From: Nigrospora sphaerica
Taxonomy: Eukaryota; Ascomycota; Sordariomycetes; Amphisphaeriales; Apiosporaceae
Assembly: GCA_018287875.1 (NCBI GenBank)
Contig: JAGVVL010000002.1
Location: 3,844,001-3,908,000 of the forward strand
Reading direction: 5' to 3'
Length of the DNA stretch: 64,000 nucleotides
The notes under the pieces were generated by a model. The model did not search any database, was not told where the DNA came from, and worked only from the letters and a program-made list of their open reading frames with translations. Below, in pieces: positions 11,154 to 23,335 of this stretch. Within the stretch, counting starts at the first letter, position 1, and each line of letters starts with the position of its first letter. The position numbers and the translations under genes were made by a program.

Positions 11154-12054
11154 ATGGCTACCAACGCACCCATCGCCACGTATGTGTCATTGCACTCCGA
11201 CACATACGCCCTCTGGCCTTGTCGGTAACGTAACGTAACGGTCCCTTGCTAACCCGCCCCGGCGCGAACAGTGTATATGTGCGCAACCTCGAGGAGCGCG
11301 TCAAGCCCGAGCCGCTCAAGGCCGCGCTGGAGGCCGTCTTCTCCGAGTACGGCAAAATTGTCGACATCGTCGCCAAGACGAACCTGAAGGCCAAGGGCCA
11401 GGCCTTCATCGTCTTCGAAAACCCCGAGTCGGCTCAGCAGGCCATTGACGAAACCAACGGCTTCGAGCTCTTTGAAAAGCCCATGCAGGTCGCCTGGGCC
11501 CGGACCAGGAGCGACGCCACGGTGCAGCGCACAGGCAACGAGGAAGAGTTTGAACACCACAAGCGACGCCGGCTGGCGGAGAAAGGTAGGCCGAGACGGA
11601 GGCGCATGGCCGCGCGTGCTGCGGGCTCGGACACAGCTGACACAAGCGCGCAGACAAGAAGAAGGCGGTCGAACTGGCCGAGGAGCAAAAGCGCCTCAAG
11701 CGACCGGGCGCCCCGACGTCGGCGGCCGACGCCAACAGGCCCACCAAGGCTGCGCGTGCCGGTCTCAAGGCCACGGGGCCCACGGCCAACACCGTCGTGC
11801 CCGACGAGTACCTGCCGCCCAACAAGATTCTGTTTGTGCAGAACCTGCCCGACGACTACGAAATCGAGGCCCTCACCGGCATCTTCGGCCGCTTCGAGGG
11901 CTTCCGCGAAGTGCGTCTCGTGCCCGGCCGCCGGGGCATCGCCTTCGTCGAGTACGAGGCCGAGGCGGGCGCTATTACCGCCAAGGAGAACACAGCCGGC
12001 ATGGCCCTCGGCGACAGTAACAAGCTGATGAAGGTGACATACCAGCGCCAGTAG
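11154..12054 (+). CDS. U2 small nuclear ribonucleoprotein B'' (U1A/U2B''/SNF family)
   Basis: Binds U2 snRNA (with U2A') in the spliceosome; nuclear. Exons are 11154-11179, 11272-11585 and 11654-12054, giving 246 aa. The first intron has GTATGT and a GCTAAC branch site at about 11248. Two RRMs are separated by a Lys/Arg/Glu-rich linker. RRM1 carries VYVRNLEERV (RNP2) and KGQAFIVFE (RNP1). RRM2 carries KILFVQNLP and RGIAFVEYE. The two-RRM layout and the sequence at the start of RRM1 are typical of the U1A/U2B'' family. Fungi usually keep separate U1A and U2B'' proteins, so U1A is the alternative. The gene is convergent with the V-ATPase D gene. Confidence 0.92.
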
Positions 12055-13216
12055 GGGTGGAAGGCACCCATAAGTCACGTGTAGTAATTGATACCCATAC
12101 CTCACTCGCCCCGTGGTTGGATTATGGTCGAGAAGGCGGTTCCCTCCCAGCACGTTATGCTCCGGCCGTTTTCCTATGTATCATCGCTATCACGCGACGA
12201 ACGAGAGACCACGTTGTACACTCTTGCCCATAGTTTAAGCACTCCGCGTTCTCCAACGCTCTGTTGGAATGTCAACATGATCTACCCGGCCAAACCTTCC
12301 GGCAGCGTCACCCGCAATTCAGGTGGTCCGCTAGACCTTGGTGGCCGGGCAGCAATAAGGTCCAGCTTGATCGGACACCGGCCCGCCATGCAACGCCATC
12401 ATGGCCTGCAATGTCGGCATACGGGTGCCCTTTTTCGAGCCGTATAATTCTTTGGCGGCTGGCTGCTCTATTGCTGTCTGATTAGCTGGTTTGGATACCC
12501 GACATCCTGATTGGGCCGGTGTAAGATAACTCCGTAACACTCAGGGATCGCGGTTTCTATCCCTTATGGAAAAAACCGCAGCTCCAAAGGGGTTCGCAAA
12601 GGTGGAAGTGGTTCAAAAAATCATCACAAAAAAGCCTGTACTAGTGAGCCGTAATCTTGAAATGGAAGTAAAGGATCCTACGTGGTTGGAAGTGGCAATG
12701 ACAGTCTGTGAGTATGTATCTGGTCCTTTAGATTAAAGCCCGCGTTACCCCTAACTTGAATGTCGACTTTTAATAGCCAGAAAGCTGGGCAACTTTCTCA
12801 CGCCGCATGGCCCACCCCCCGGAGCCCAACGTGAACTCGATTACCTGACAAGAGGTAAGGAAGTCCTCTGAGAATCATGTATTTCCGACCGTCGCTATTA
12901 TAAGAAGAGGCTGACCCCCGCTCAAGGTCACTTGTGTATAATGGGGTATGTTGGACGTCACAACGGCTCTTCGTCTCGGCCGGCCAAGTGTTAACATATC
13001 CTATTTACTTCCTATCCCATCTTCGTGCTGGGGAACACAGGCAATTGCTGGGGGCGGGCAGTCCTTTGGGTATAGAAGACCTTAAGTGTATTACCAAGCA
13101 ACTATGGACAACACTTGCCACAAAAGACGCTTTTGCAGCTCTGCCAAGGCTGCTTTACGCTCGGCAGTTTCCCCGCGATAGTAACTAATCTCGACAACGG
13201 GATGCTGCTTGTCTTG
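12055..13216. other. 1.16 kb convergent intergenic region, relatively AT-rich
   Basis: Lies between the 3' ends of U2 B'' (+) and V-ATPase D (-). No protein, tRNA or snRNA signature was recognised. About 12,540-12,910 is AT-richer than the neighbouring coding DNA. Confidence 0.6.
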
Positions 13217-14352
13217 TTAAAAAATGACATCGTCATCTTCGTTGTCGGCCAGCAGGTCCGCAGGCTGATCGTTGTCGTTGCCCTGCTGTTCCGCCTTTTC
13301 TTGGGCTTGCTTCTTCGCCTTCAGCTCGGCGTCAGCAGCCGCTACGTCGCGCTGCTTCTTGTTGGCGACCTTCTTGAGTCGATAAAACTCCTCTCTGTCC
13401 AACTCGTCCAGCTCCGAGTTGATATCTTACAGACAATTAGGTTCCAAACGTGAAGGCGCAGAGATGTTCGGATATGGGCTTACAGCTGATGGTGTTTTCT
13501 GTTCGAGGAATAATAACATGCTCACTAGAAAGGCCATGTCAGTAGGGCGAAGCCGGGAGGTCCAAAGGGTCGGTCTCCGTACATTGCGTTTACTGCAGGG
13601 TTGGTTAGCATCGCCATTAGCTCTGCGTGTAAAGTTGGGCCCACGTACCTCTTCGGTTCACCACCTTGATCACCTCGTCCAAGATAACGAAGGCCGTCTG
13701 CAGGCTGGCGAGCTCTACCAGAGTCTCCACCGCGCGGGCGTACGTCTCCCGGCAACGCTGGACTTGCTGGCCGCCTTTGCCCAGACCGGTCAGACCAAAA
13801 TCGTTGTTTCCCTCGGTCTGGTAGCTCTCGAAGGTGGGCAAGAAGACACCCGAGACGTTTTCCTGTTTCGTGCGCACACGAAAGCGGGCCTGCCTCGCCG
13901 ACTCTTGCACCTGGTAGCCAATATCGCCTCCCACGGCGTATGTCACCTCAGCCAGGGAGAAGGCAGCAATCTGCATGACCCGGCCCATCTTTCGCTTGGC
14001 CTCGTCGATTCGTCGGGTGATGTCTGCAAAGGGTCGGTTCAGTCAACGGTCCAGAGTGCGACGGCCGCCGGTGCTGTTTTACCTCGGAAGCGCCTGCGCG
14101 GGGGAGCACGTCAGCATGTCTAATAACGCAAGCATCGAAGAAAAGACGAGGGCGGCATACTTGGTGAGGGCTTCACTCTTGCGCTTCAGCAAGCTGTGGC
14201 CAGTCTCGGCTCCCTTGAGCTTTGCCTTCATGATACCCAGCGACTGGCGCGTCGGGAAGACGGCCTCGCGGTCCTGCGGGGTGGTGATTCAGCATGGGCT
14301 CGGTTCGGACGGGACGCCGACGGTCATCGGTACGCACCGCAGCTCCGGACAT
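13217..14352 (-). CDS. vma-8: V-type proton ATPase subunit D, with two micro-exons
   Basis: Central rotor-stalk subunit of V1, coupling ATP hydrolysis to proton pumping at vacuolar and endosomal membranes. Seven exons (minus): 14338-14352, 14161-14273, 14083-14093, 13649-14023, 13583-13592, 13484-13524, 13217-13425, giving 257 aa, the usual size. Exons 3 and 5 are only 11 and 10 nt. Exon 3 completes ALTKRFRDITRRIDEAKRK and exon 5 completes NRRVNAIEHVIIPRTENT. Both segments are highly conserved in subunit D, and no continuous frame can supply them. Introns are 54-70 nt; the last uses a TAAG acceptor. The long exon carries KMGRVMQIAAFSLAEVTYA. The C-terminus is an acidic tail (DNEDDDVIF). Identity is secure, and the micro-exons follow directly from phase and conservation. 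Confidence 0.95.
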
Positions 14353-15933
14353 GGCGATGGGCTCTCAGGAATTATGCTGCAAAAGGACGTGGGTAGGTAG
14401 GTAGATTGGCCGCCGGTCGACGGAGGAGTGAGCTTGGCCCCGAGCCGACAGGAAACGGCAACGGGCGGGTATCGAAGTAGCAGGGCCTCGGGTTGTATAA
14501 CTTTGGGAATCGTGCGCCGAGATGGCAAGAGGGGCGGCGCGGATGGAGGCCGACGGAGGTGTTGGGTTCGAGGTATTTGCTTGTTGGATCATTGGCCTCT
14601 ACCGTTGAAGCGCTGGATTCGATGACCACCTACCAGCTACAGGGCGATCCAAGTCACGCCGCAGTTGGTCCAGTGATGCAACTAGTTGCCAGCATAGTGG
14701 GCCAGCCCTTACCGCCGGGGCTGGGACTGCGAGGGAGAGGAGCTCGGACGCTGAGTTGCACCTATCCTTTCTGTAATCCCGCCTCATGTATCCCATCCCT
14801 TCCATCGTATGAGATACCCCCATATGCCCTAGATATACTCCGGGTTGGTAGCCAGACAGCTTTAACACGGTGGCCTGGTATTCGTCCATGAATTCGAGCT
14901 TCGCCAGGCAATGCGCTCAAGCACGGTTGGAACCGCAGCAAGGGTAGCATTCATAAAGAGGGTGAGTTCCATGTACATGAGCGAGAGTACATACAATCTG
15001 TAGAGCATGCAGAGCAGCGTTGCCTCCTTCCCAATACCGAAGTACTTAAATCCTTACGATATATGCACAACTTGTTTAGGCAAAGTAAAGTATTATCCTC
15101 CAGTAGTTACCTACATCGAATGAGTAAATTCTCGCGATCGATGCGTTCCGTATTTCATCGCTGCTCTGCTTCCATCGAATCAACAACCCCCAGTCGTATT
15201 TGCTTAGATCTGGTTAGCCGGCGGGGGAGCAGCATCGCCATGGTCCCGGTATTGGCTGTGGGGCCCTTGCTTTCATCGTGGAAGGGAGACAGCCAGCCCA
15301 TCCACGCCCATCTTTTCCCACGAGATTCAGCTGCACAATCCGTTCATTATTTAGCACATGCTGATGCAATTCCCAGCTGTATGGTCCGTAGGCAGGCAAG
15401 TTTGATAGCAGGCAGGTGTAGAGGCCATGACCTGGTACTACTAGCTCTAAACGCCCACTATGGGCTGGAGGTACTTAACTTACTACGTACATCAGGTACT
15501 TTCCCACATCTAGCGCCTCGAGGGAAACCTTGGCGGGTGGGGACAAGCTGGCAAGCGCGGCGACGCTCCAACGTTGGCTTTGGGTACCCGGCAGCCGCAA
15601 ATAAAAAAGAATCGCGGGTTCAGATCAGGTGCCGTTCGAGCTCGAGGAGGGACCGGCCGACTGACGGACTGTGGATGACAGAGGCACCACTTCCACCTCG
15701 TCTCCCTGCGCCATCTCGACCTGCGACAATCTTCCCGACGATGGTTTGAGTCCTCAGCCCGTCCCGTCTTCTCCTTCCACCTTTCTCTTTTCCCCTTCCT
15801 ACTCTTTCCCTCGCTTTCCACCTCCTCCCCAGTCTCCCTCTGCCACGCGCCTCTCGCCTCTGGCCCTCCTTCCTGCGGCAGCCCAACCGCCGGCCATCTC
15901 GGGGTCAAGCCTCTTTCCTTTGCTCCGCCCAAG
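14353..15933. other. 1.6 kb divergent promoter region
   Basis: Lies between V-ATPase D (-) and SYF1 (+). No gene recognised. GTAGGTAGGTAG occurs at about 14391-14403. A long pyrimidine-rich tract precedes SYF1 (see separate entry). Confidence 0.6.
15755..15930 (+). promoter_or_regulatory. CT-rich tract upstream of SYF1
   Basis: An almost pure pyrimidine stretch (blocks such as ccttccacctttctcttttc) ending shortly before the SYF1 ATG. CT-rich tracts of this kind are common around the transcription start of constitutively expressed filamentous-fungal genes. The role here is inferred from position only. Confidence 0.4.
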
Positions 15934-18564
15934 ATGGCGCCGAACGGCCTGCCCAACGGCTCGGCCCCCGCGGCCCGGCAGCCTGACCTCCACCTCGTCG
16001 TATGTTACCAATACGCGACCCGCGTCAAAACCAGCCCGCGTAGCTAACAACGCATCGCAGGGCGACGAAGACGCCGTCTACGAGCAGGACATCCTCCGCG
16101 ACCCCGGCAGCACGAAGCCATGGCTGGCTTACGTCGAGTTCAAGCTGCAGCATGGCACTGTCCCGGAGCAGGCCTTCGTCATGGAAAGAGCCTGCAAACA
16201 GCTTCCCCGTTCGTACAAGCTCTGGAAGATGGTACGCCTCGCCTCGCCTTCTGTGCGCCTCGCCAGACTTCCGCCATCATACTGACGCGCTCCCAGTATC
16301 TGACCTTCCGGACAAAACACGTGTCGAAACTGAACGCCGCCATTTTCGCCGCCGAGTACCGCAAGGTCAACGCGCTGTTCGAGAGAGCCCTGATTCTTCT
16401 CAACAAGATGCCTCGGATATGGGAAATGTACCTCAGGTTCCTCATGCAGCAGCCATTGGTCACCCTGACGCGCCGCGCCTTTGACCGAGCCCTCCGAGCC
16501 CTCCCCATAACCCAGCACAACCGGATTTGGTCGCTGTACAGGCGCTTTGCCAACTCGGCAGCGGGCGAGACGGCCGTGAAGATCTGGAGGCGCTACATGC
16601 AGGTGCATCCCGAGGACGCCGAGGATTTTATCGAGCTGCTGGTCCAGGTGCGACTGTACACCGAGGCTGTCCAGAAGTACATCGACATTCTCAACAACCC
16701 GCGCTTCAACAGCAAGCATGGGAAGGGCCATTATGAGCTGTGGAGCGAGATGGTCGATCTGCTGGTCGAGCACGCCAATGAGGTCGATACGGGGCACGAG
16801 TCGGGCATCGAAGTGGAGCGCATCATTCGCAGTGGCATCGACAGGTTTGCAGACCAGAGAGGGAAGCTTTGGTGTGGCCTGGCAACGTACTGGGCCACGA
16901 GGGGAAGCTTCGAAAGAGCCCGGGATGTCTTTGAGGAAGGCATCACAACCGTCATGACGGTGCGCGACTTCACCCTGATTTTCGACACATACGCTGGGTT
17001 CGAGGAGTCCATCATCGGCGCCCTCATGGAGATGGCCTCGAAGAGGGCGGAGGACGGCACGCAGGACGAGGAGGCCGACTTCGATTTGGACATCCGCATG
17101 ATGCGGTTCGAGCAACTGATGGACCGAAGGCCCTTCCTTTTGAACGATGTTCTGCTGCGGCAAAACCCGAACACGGTGTCGGAATGGGAAAAGCGCGTGG
17201 CATTATGGGGCGACAACAAAGAAGAGGTGGTCCAGACGTATACCGCCGCCATCGCCGCCATACAACCCAAGAAAGCCGTCGGTCCGTTCCACCAGTTATG
17301 GGCCAACTACGCCAAGTTCTACGAAAAGGGGGGAGACTTGCGCAATGCTCGTGTCATCATGGAGAAGGCCGTCAAAGTGCCTTTCAAGTCTGTTGCCGAG
17401 CTGGCCGACATGTGGATCGAATGGGCCGAGATGGAGCTGCGCAACGAGAACTTCGACGAGGCCGTGAAGATCATGGCGAAGGCGGTCCAGGCGCCCAAGA
17501 GATCCACGGTCGACTACTTCGACGAGACGTTGTCGCCGCAACAAAGGGTCCATAAGAGTTGGAAGCTCTGGAGCTTCTACGTGGATCTTGTCGAGAGTGT
17601 CAGCTCCCTCGACGAGACCAAAAAAGTGTACGAGCGCATCTTCGAGCTCCGCATTGCGACGCCGCAGACGGTGGTCAACTACGCAACGCTCATGGAGGAG
17701 AACAAGTACTTTGAGGAGTCGTTCAAGATCTTTGAGCGTGGCCTGGACCTTTTCAGCTACCCTGTGGCCTTTGAGCTATGGAACCTGTACCTCACCAAGG
17801 CCGTGGACCGCAAGATCGGCATCGAGCGGCTGCGTGATTTGTTCGAGCAGGCGGTCGAGGATGTGCCGCCCAAGTTCGCCAAGGTGCTGTACCTCATGTA
17901 CGGAAACCTCGAAGAAGAGCGAGGCCTCGCCCGGCACGCGATGCGCATCTACGACCGTGCCTGCCAGGCCGTCTCAGACGAGGACCGGGCGGACATGTAC
18001 AACTTCTACATTACCAAATCAGCGTCCAACTTCGGCCTCCCCTCGACGCGCGGCATCTACGAGCGTGCCATTGCCGCTCTGCCCGACGAGGAGGCGCGCG
18101 ACATGTGCCTCAAGTTTGCCGATATGGAAAAACGGCTGGGCGAAATCGACCGGGCTCGCGCCATCTACGGCCACGCCTCGCAGTTCTGCGATCCCCGCAC
18201 CAACCCGGCCTTCTGGTCCAAATGGGAACAGTTCGAGGTGCAACACGGCAACGAGGATACGTACCGCGAGATGCTGCGCATCAAGCGGTCCGTCCAGGCC
18301 CAGTACAACACCGATGTCAACTTCATCGCCTCGCAGGCCATTGCTCGCCAACAACAGGCTGGCCAGGAGGGCCACGAGGTGGACGACGAGACGGCCGACG
18401 CTATGGAACAGCTCGAGCGCCAGGCACGGGCCCCTGCCGGCTTCGTGGCGTCGAGCACCGGCCTTTCCGGGACGTTGGCCGACGCCGACAAGCAGCAGGC
18501 ACCCGAAGCGCCGGCCAATCCGGACGCCATCGACATCGACGGCATGGATGACGATGAGGATTGA
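15934..18564 (+). CDS. syf1: Pre-mRNA-splicing factor SYF1 (HAT-repeat protein, NineTeen complex)
   Basis: Scaffold of the Prp19/NineTeen complex in the activated spliceosome. Exons are 15934-15999, 16061-16231 and 16297-18564, giving 834 aa, the normal SYF1 length. The first exon is a 22-residue leader; exon 2 begins the HAT repeats (EDILRDPGS-type, TKPWLAYVEF). Tandem half-a-TPR helices run through most of the protein, with the W...Y...E pattern in FERARDVFEEGI, WIEWAEMELRNENF and WSKWEQFEVQHGN. The C-terminus is acidic (DIDGMDDDED). The frame extends upstream of 16297 in one reading, but using the two introns gives the conserved Y-L-T-F-R-T-K continuation. Divergent from V-ATPase D. Confidence 0.95.
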
Positions 18565-19285
18565 CTCGGCAGAGGGCATTGTCGTTCAAACATCGATGTT
18601 TGCCTTCGTCCCCGAGCGCCTGGCGCAGAGGCCGTGGTTGGGGAAGGAAAGGGGGAATAGGGTATGTAAGTAGTTTGTGGCGGTCTGGATGGCCTATCTG
18701 CGTTGGTGGTTTTTTTTTTTTTTTTTTACTTTTCTCCGTATCTACTACGGGAGTAGGCCGCAACTGGGACTTCTGTATATACCTACTTAGCTTTAGCTTC
18801 TCGAGGACTTCATTTTTCTGTGTAAGGCAGTGCCGCGGAGCTTGGGAGGTCGGGCATTTCTGGACAGTCAAGGCGCAACAGGGCTTGTCGCGTCTGCTTA
18901 TGGGGAACCGTTTGCGAACAGAAAAGGGCACGGGCGGAATCAATCTGCTACATTTCGGGCGCCCTGGTTCCGCGCGCATTGACTGTTGTCCCTAAGACCG
19001 ATGTGTGCCATCCCCATCCCATCGCCCTCCGTTCCGCCACCCAACTTAGATCTTCCTGGTATATGAACCCGGCTGGCCAATGGGGGCCGACGCTGCCCGC
19101 CCATCCGAGAGAAGCTTGAGATTTACAAAAGCGCAATTTCCTTGTTATCCAACGAGTGCGCGAGGGAGGGGAGAGCCCTTCGTAGTACCTACCCTAACCC
19201 CTTAGGCGGACCGAGTCCTGCCGCGCTCGGCCGTCGGTCGACCTGCACTCCCCCCGGGGCTTCCGTCCCCGTCGTCGCCGGGGTC
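18565..19285. other. Intergenic region with a poly-T run
   Basis: 3' flanks of SYF1 (+) and the small unknown protein gene (-). Apart from the T18 run at about 18710-18727, I see no gene or RNA. Confidence 0.6.
18710..18727 (+). repeat. T18 homopolymer
   Basis: Uninterrupted run of about 18 T located roughly 150 bp after the SYF1 stop. Likely a polymorphic or retrotranscription-like A/T tract; also a possible sequencing-length error site. Confidence 0.8.
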
Positions 19286-20016
19286 TTAGGGGCTACCGTG
19301 GCTACTGCCGACGCCGGCGCTGCTCTTCCGGCGCTGGCGGCCCTCGCCGTGATGGTCATCGCCGTCGACGAGGTCGCGGGCCTTGTCCTTGACCTTGGAG
19401 AAGCTGAAGCGCTTCGAGTGCTGCTTGTGGAACTCGGCGTCGTTGTCGAGGTTCCGCTGCACGTGGCCGTCGCGTGACGACGGCGTCGCGAAGATGGAGC
19501 CCTTGCGCTGCTGGAAGCGCGACGGCACCGTTTTCGACGCGTCTGGAGGGGGAAAATGGGGAGGAAGGGGCGTCCCGTCAGCTTTTTTCTTCTTCCTTCT
19601 TTCCACGTCTGCGGTGTGCCGGGAAACGGCAACGGGCGACGTCCCCCGGGCACGAGAGTTCACCTACCCCATTCGTCCGTGTGCGAGTAGTCCTTGGAGC
19701 TCTTGCGCGGCGGCGCCGGGCCCACGTGGTCGCCGAGCGCGCCGGGAGCCTCACCGGGCACGCGCGTCTGCTCCGACTCGAAGCTGTTACTGAACTGGAC
19801 GCCGCTGTCGGCGTGCGGCGGCGGCTGCTGGTAGTGGTGGGGGTGGTTTCCGTCGGGCCCGTGCTGCGCGGTGCCGGCGCCGCTCATGGCCTCGGGGTGG
19901 GCGAGGGGCCCGCCTTCCGAGGGGCGGTAGGATTCTGTCGCCGTCTGGTCAACGTCGGGGAGGGGAAAAGAGAGAGAGAGACGGGGGCACGGAGACGGAC
20001 CGACACTGGCCTCCAT
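19286..20016 (-). CDS. Small hydrophilic conserved-looking protein, unknown function
   Basis: Two exons proposed (minus): 19668-20016 and 19286-19542, about 201 aa, with a 125 nt intron (GTAGGT...CCAG). The N-terminal half is Pro/His/Gly-rich and probably disordered. The start is uncertain: 20016 gives 201 aa, and a second Met (MSGAGTAQ) would be an alternative. The C-terminal half begins DASKTVPSRFQQRKGSIFAT and continues SSRDGHVQRNLDNDAEFHKQ. This is a compact basic segment that looks like the conserved core and is created exactly by the splice. No signal peptide, membrane segment or known domain is seen. The splice junction is the main support that this is a real gene. Confidence 0.55.
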
Positions 20017-23000
20017 GATGGGCGGCGGTCGCGGTGCAATACCAGGCCTGGGCGTTCGGGGAGGTATAGGAGGAAGGGAGGTCGGAGTTCCGGGCGGGTG
20101 GGAATTTCAAGTTCGAGTTACGAGGGAATGACGAATACGTCTATCCGAAGTTCGCTGACTGTTCTTCGTCTTCGAATTCGGAAGAAAGGGTGATCAGACG
20201 ATGAGGTTGACCTATCGTCGTAGCTACCTTGGGTGTGGGTAGGTCGCTGTAGGCAAGGTAGGGTCGCAAGGCTATGCCAATGATATACTCGAGAGGCAGG
20301 TAGGTATAGTTCTGAGTGTCGGATACACCAAGCAAAAGAAGAGACGGGGAGAGCGCGATGGCGACGGGATATGAGCTATGGATATGTACATACTGATACG
20401 TCGGCTGGCGCGTGTAGACAGGCAGTGACGTCCTTGGGCCGCGTCGTGCCCTCCTTTCCCTAGCGACCTCTTCTTCTCCTTCGTCTTCTTTCCTCCGTAG
20501 GTACTAAACCACCCGAGTGGTGGCTCGAACGCTGGGCTCGTCCGGCCCATGACAAATGATCGACGGCCGTACAAGGTTGCCAACTTACAAGCGCAGGCAA
20601 GAAGGCGTAGGCGGCTTTTTGACTGGCAGAGGTGGCGGACTTGGATCGGGCGGAGGATGGATGATGCATGTAGCAACAAACATGCCATCACATGGACGGA
20701 GGGGAGGCAGCGACACCCTCGTCGGCGCCGGCGGCAGATCCAATGAGGAGGGCGGCCCACGGCTTGGCCGGGACAAGCTCACCCACGGGGAATCTGCAAA
20801 GGGGGTGTTAATCTTCTCCGAAGGGTCACCAGCACCATCTTGTTTTCGTGGCCATCCCGTAATGGCAATGTTTACAGGGCGAGTACCAATCCGGCTCGCC
20901 TTTCCGTCCCACCCGCAGCTCCGCCACATGGGAGCCGGCCGGGTCAGCTGAAGGCCAAGGCCGTAGGGAAGCATCATCCACACGGCAAACGGCGGCGGAT
21001 TGCGAGACCCAAGGTAGCGTGTGCAAGCCTCCCGACGGTACGAAAGCCTAAATGGGGTCGCGCGAGGCCATTTTAAACCTTGCTATGCGCCAGTGCCGTC
21101 CATTCCCCCACGTTTCGCTCGTGTGTAAGGTCCGGCTAGCAAGAAAAAGAGCTCGGGCTGTGAGCCTTCTTCTGCCTATGCCACCCATCAAACTGATAGG
21201 CGCCACCCAGGGCTCGGATACCGAACTACGTCCCCATGTCATCTTGCCCCTTTTCCTATTTGCCTCTTGTTCTTGTTTGCACTCCGATGCTTATACTACG
21301 CGGGAAATCGATACCCGTGTGCTTACGCAGAGAGAAACGTGGGCCCGTCAACGGCGAGGGGGGTGAGCGCGAGGGAGGCGAGAGGGGGCGAGACTCAACT
21401 GAGTTCATCCGAATGTGCAGTCATACGGGGTAGGTCCTACAGCTCTCAGATTCCCGGCTTGCCAAGGGAGACCATCACATCACAGATGAGGAGGTGGCTG
21501 GCGAGAGAAGGGGAAGATTTGCCCCCCGCCCTCCCTTCTTCCCTATCCCACCACCACCACCAGCAGGACGGGCGAGGTCTGGCCCCGCGGCTGCTGGGCA
21601 CCCTGGACGATGCGGCTGCCGCATCTTGTCTGGCTCCTTGACGAATTCCCGCTCGCTTCTGCGTGATGATGCGAAAGGGACAAGGACACACGAGTGGTTA
21701 CGACCGACTGGACGCGGGGCCGGCGGTGACGTCAGAGGCCCAACCTGCAGCAAGAGGATAAGCGAGCGGGCGATAACGAAGAGGGCAGGAGGAGGATGGA
21801 AGCCCCGGGAGGCCTCTCCCAAGGGGTCCGCGCATAAAGGGGGTGGGACGGGGAGGGGGAAAGGACGCCGTGCTGAGAGGTCTCGTCGATGCACGGAGCG
21901 GGCGCACGTTTTTAGATGCACGGCATCATTCGCGGCGAATCACCGAGGCCGCCTCGGGAGATGGGGAACGAGTCGACTGGCCGGCCCTCATCTCGAATCC
22001 AGGCGGGCAAGCATCCATGGGATGCGCCAGCAAAAGACGTGGTTGCATGGACAGCGATGCGTACTTGCAAACTCGTGGGTGGATGCGGGGAAGCTTTGGC
22101 TGGTAGAATCAACCTTGTTCCGTACTTGACTGATTTATCCCATCGAATCCCTTGCCCCCTTACCTCATCTCAACCTCCCCCAGCTGGTCTGTCGCCTCCA
22201 ACTCTCATCACGGCAATTGCGGACGCACACTTCCCTCCCCCGCTTTGTGCAACCTGACGGGCTTCCACCTTCATGCAGGAAGCCATCGCCCTCCGCCCGC
22301 AAGGAGACGAGCAACTAGTGTTTCACTGCATGGCATTTAGCGTCTCTCCATGGCCGTCTGCTGTCCCATCCGTCCCCTCATCCCAGGATCCTCGCGATCG
22401 AGCCACTGCCGGCCCAACACAACCGTATGCATGGTTCGACATACTCCGGTTCTCTACTTGGGCCTGGCAGCTCTTCCGCCGGGATTGGAGACTGGCGCGC
22501 GTTATTAGTGACACGGGTGATGACGGTTCCGTAAGGTTCCAGCCGTTTATGGGTGGGTCCGGGGAAGCGCCGGCTCCCCAGCTCCAGTCGTCTCCCACCA
22601 TCTCCCAGTGGATATTGCTGGTGCATTCCAGCTCCAGCTCTCACAGCTCTCTACAATCCCTCCCAAGCGAGCAGGGTCCTTCCACTCCATCACGTCCACA
22701 CCCATCCCGATGGGGTCTTGAAGGGGTTTGCAGACTCTTCCTGCAATACCATGTTGCTAGTGCGCAAACCCGCCTGGCCTGCTTGCCTGCCGGCACGCTG
22801 CCCGAAGGATCGCGGGCGCCGAAACCCGGCCAGAGCGGCCCGCTTGATAGGCACAAAGTTACTTAGCTTGAGGTGAGAAGCACCGGCTGTTGTCTCCGAT
22901 AACAAATGGGCATGGCTATAAACCGTCTCTTCCTGGTTGGCTACCGGGGGGGAAGAGAACGACAGTGCCCCGTGGGAATTAGATGGAAACCCCCATATAG

Positions 23001-23335
23001 GAGGAAAGCATTCGAAAACAAGAGTTTAAATGGGGCAATCATCTGACGTAAGGATGTTTTTATTTCCAGCATCCGATCCCGGTTGGTATCGGGCCGTGAG
23101 GTAGACCGAGGCGTACCGAGGTATCAAAGGAATGTTAAAAATTACATTGTAGACAGATAGGGAATCTTGAACCAGCCGTCGGGTCGTACTGTCAGCTCGC
23201 CAGTCGACCGCCTGCCAAACTCTTGCTCGCTCCCGAACTCCTCCCAAACCACCAAAGCTATGTATGTCGGCCGTAGCGAATTTCTCGTCGCGCATCCCCC
23301 AGGGACGCTTCCGAAAAAGGGGGGAGGGTTGTCAT
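20017..23335. other. 3.3 kb region without a recognisable gene
   Basis: Upstream flank of the small unknown gene (-) reaching the 3' end of the Egh16-like gene (-). Several 60-210-codon frames exist on both strands, but none has a convincing start, domain, splice structure or family motif. GGTA/TACC motifs occur at about 20,220-20,310. A long promoter, a non-coding RNA or a very divergent gene cannot be excluded. Confidence 0.5.

Noticed and set aside
21475..22866. Several 60-210-codon frames in the 20-23 kb region
   Set aside because: Mutually overlapping on both strands, Pro/Arg/Gly-rich, no motif or splice structure.
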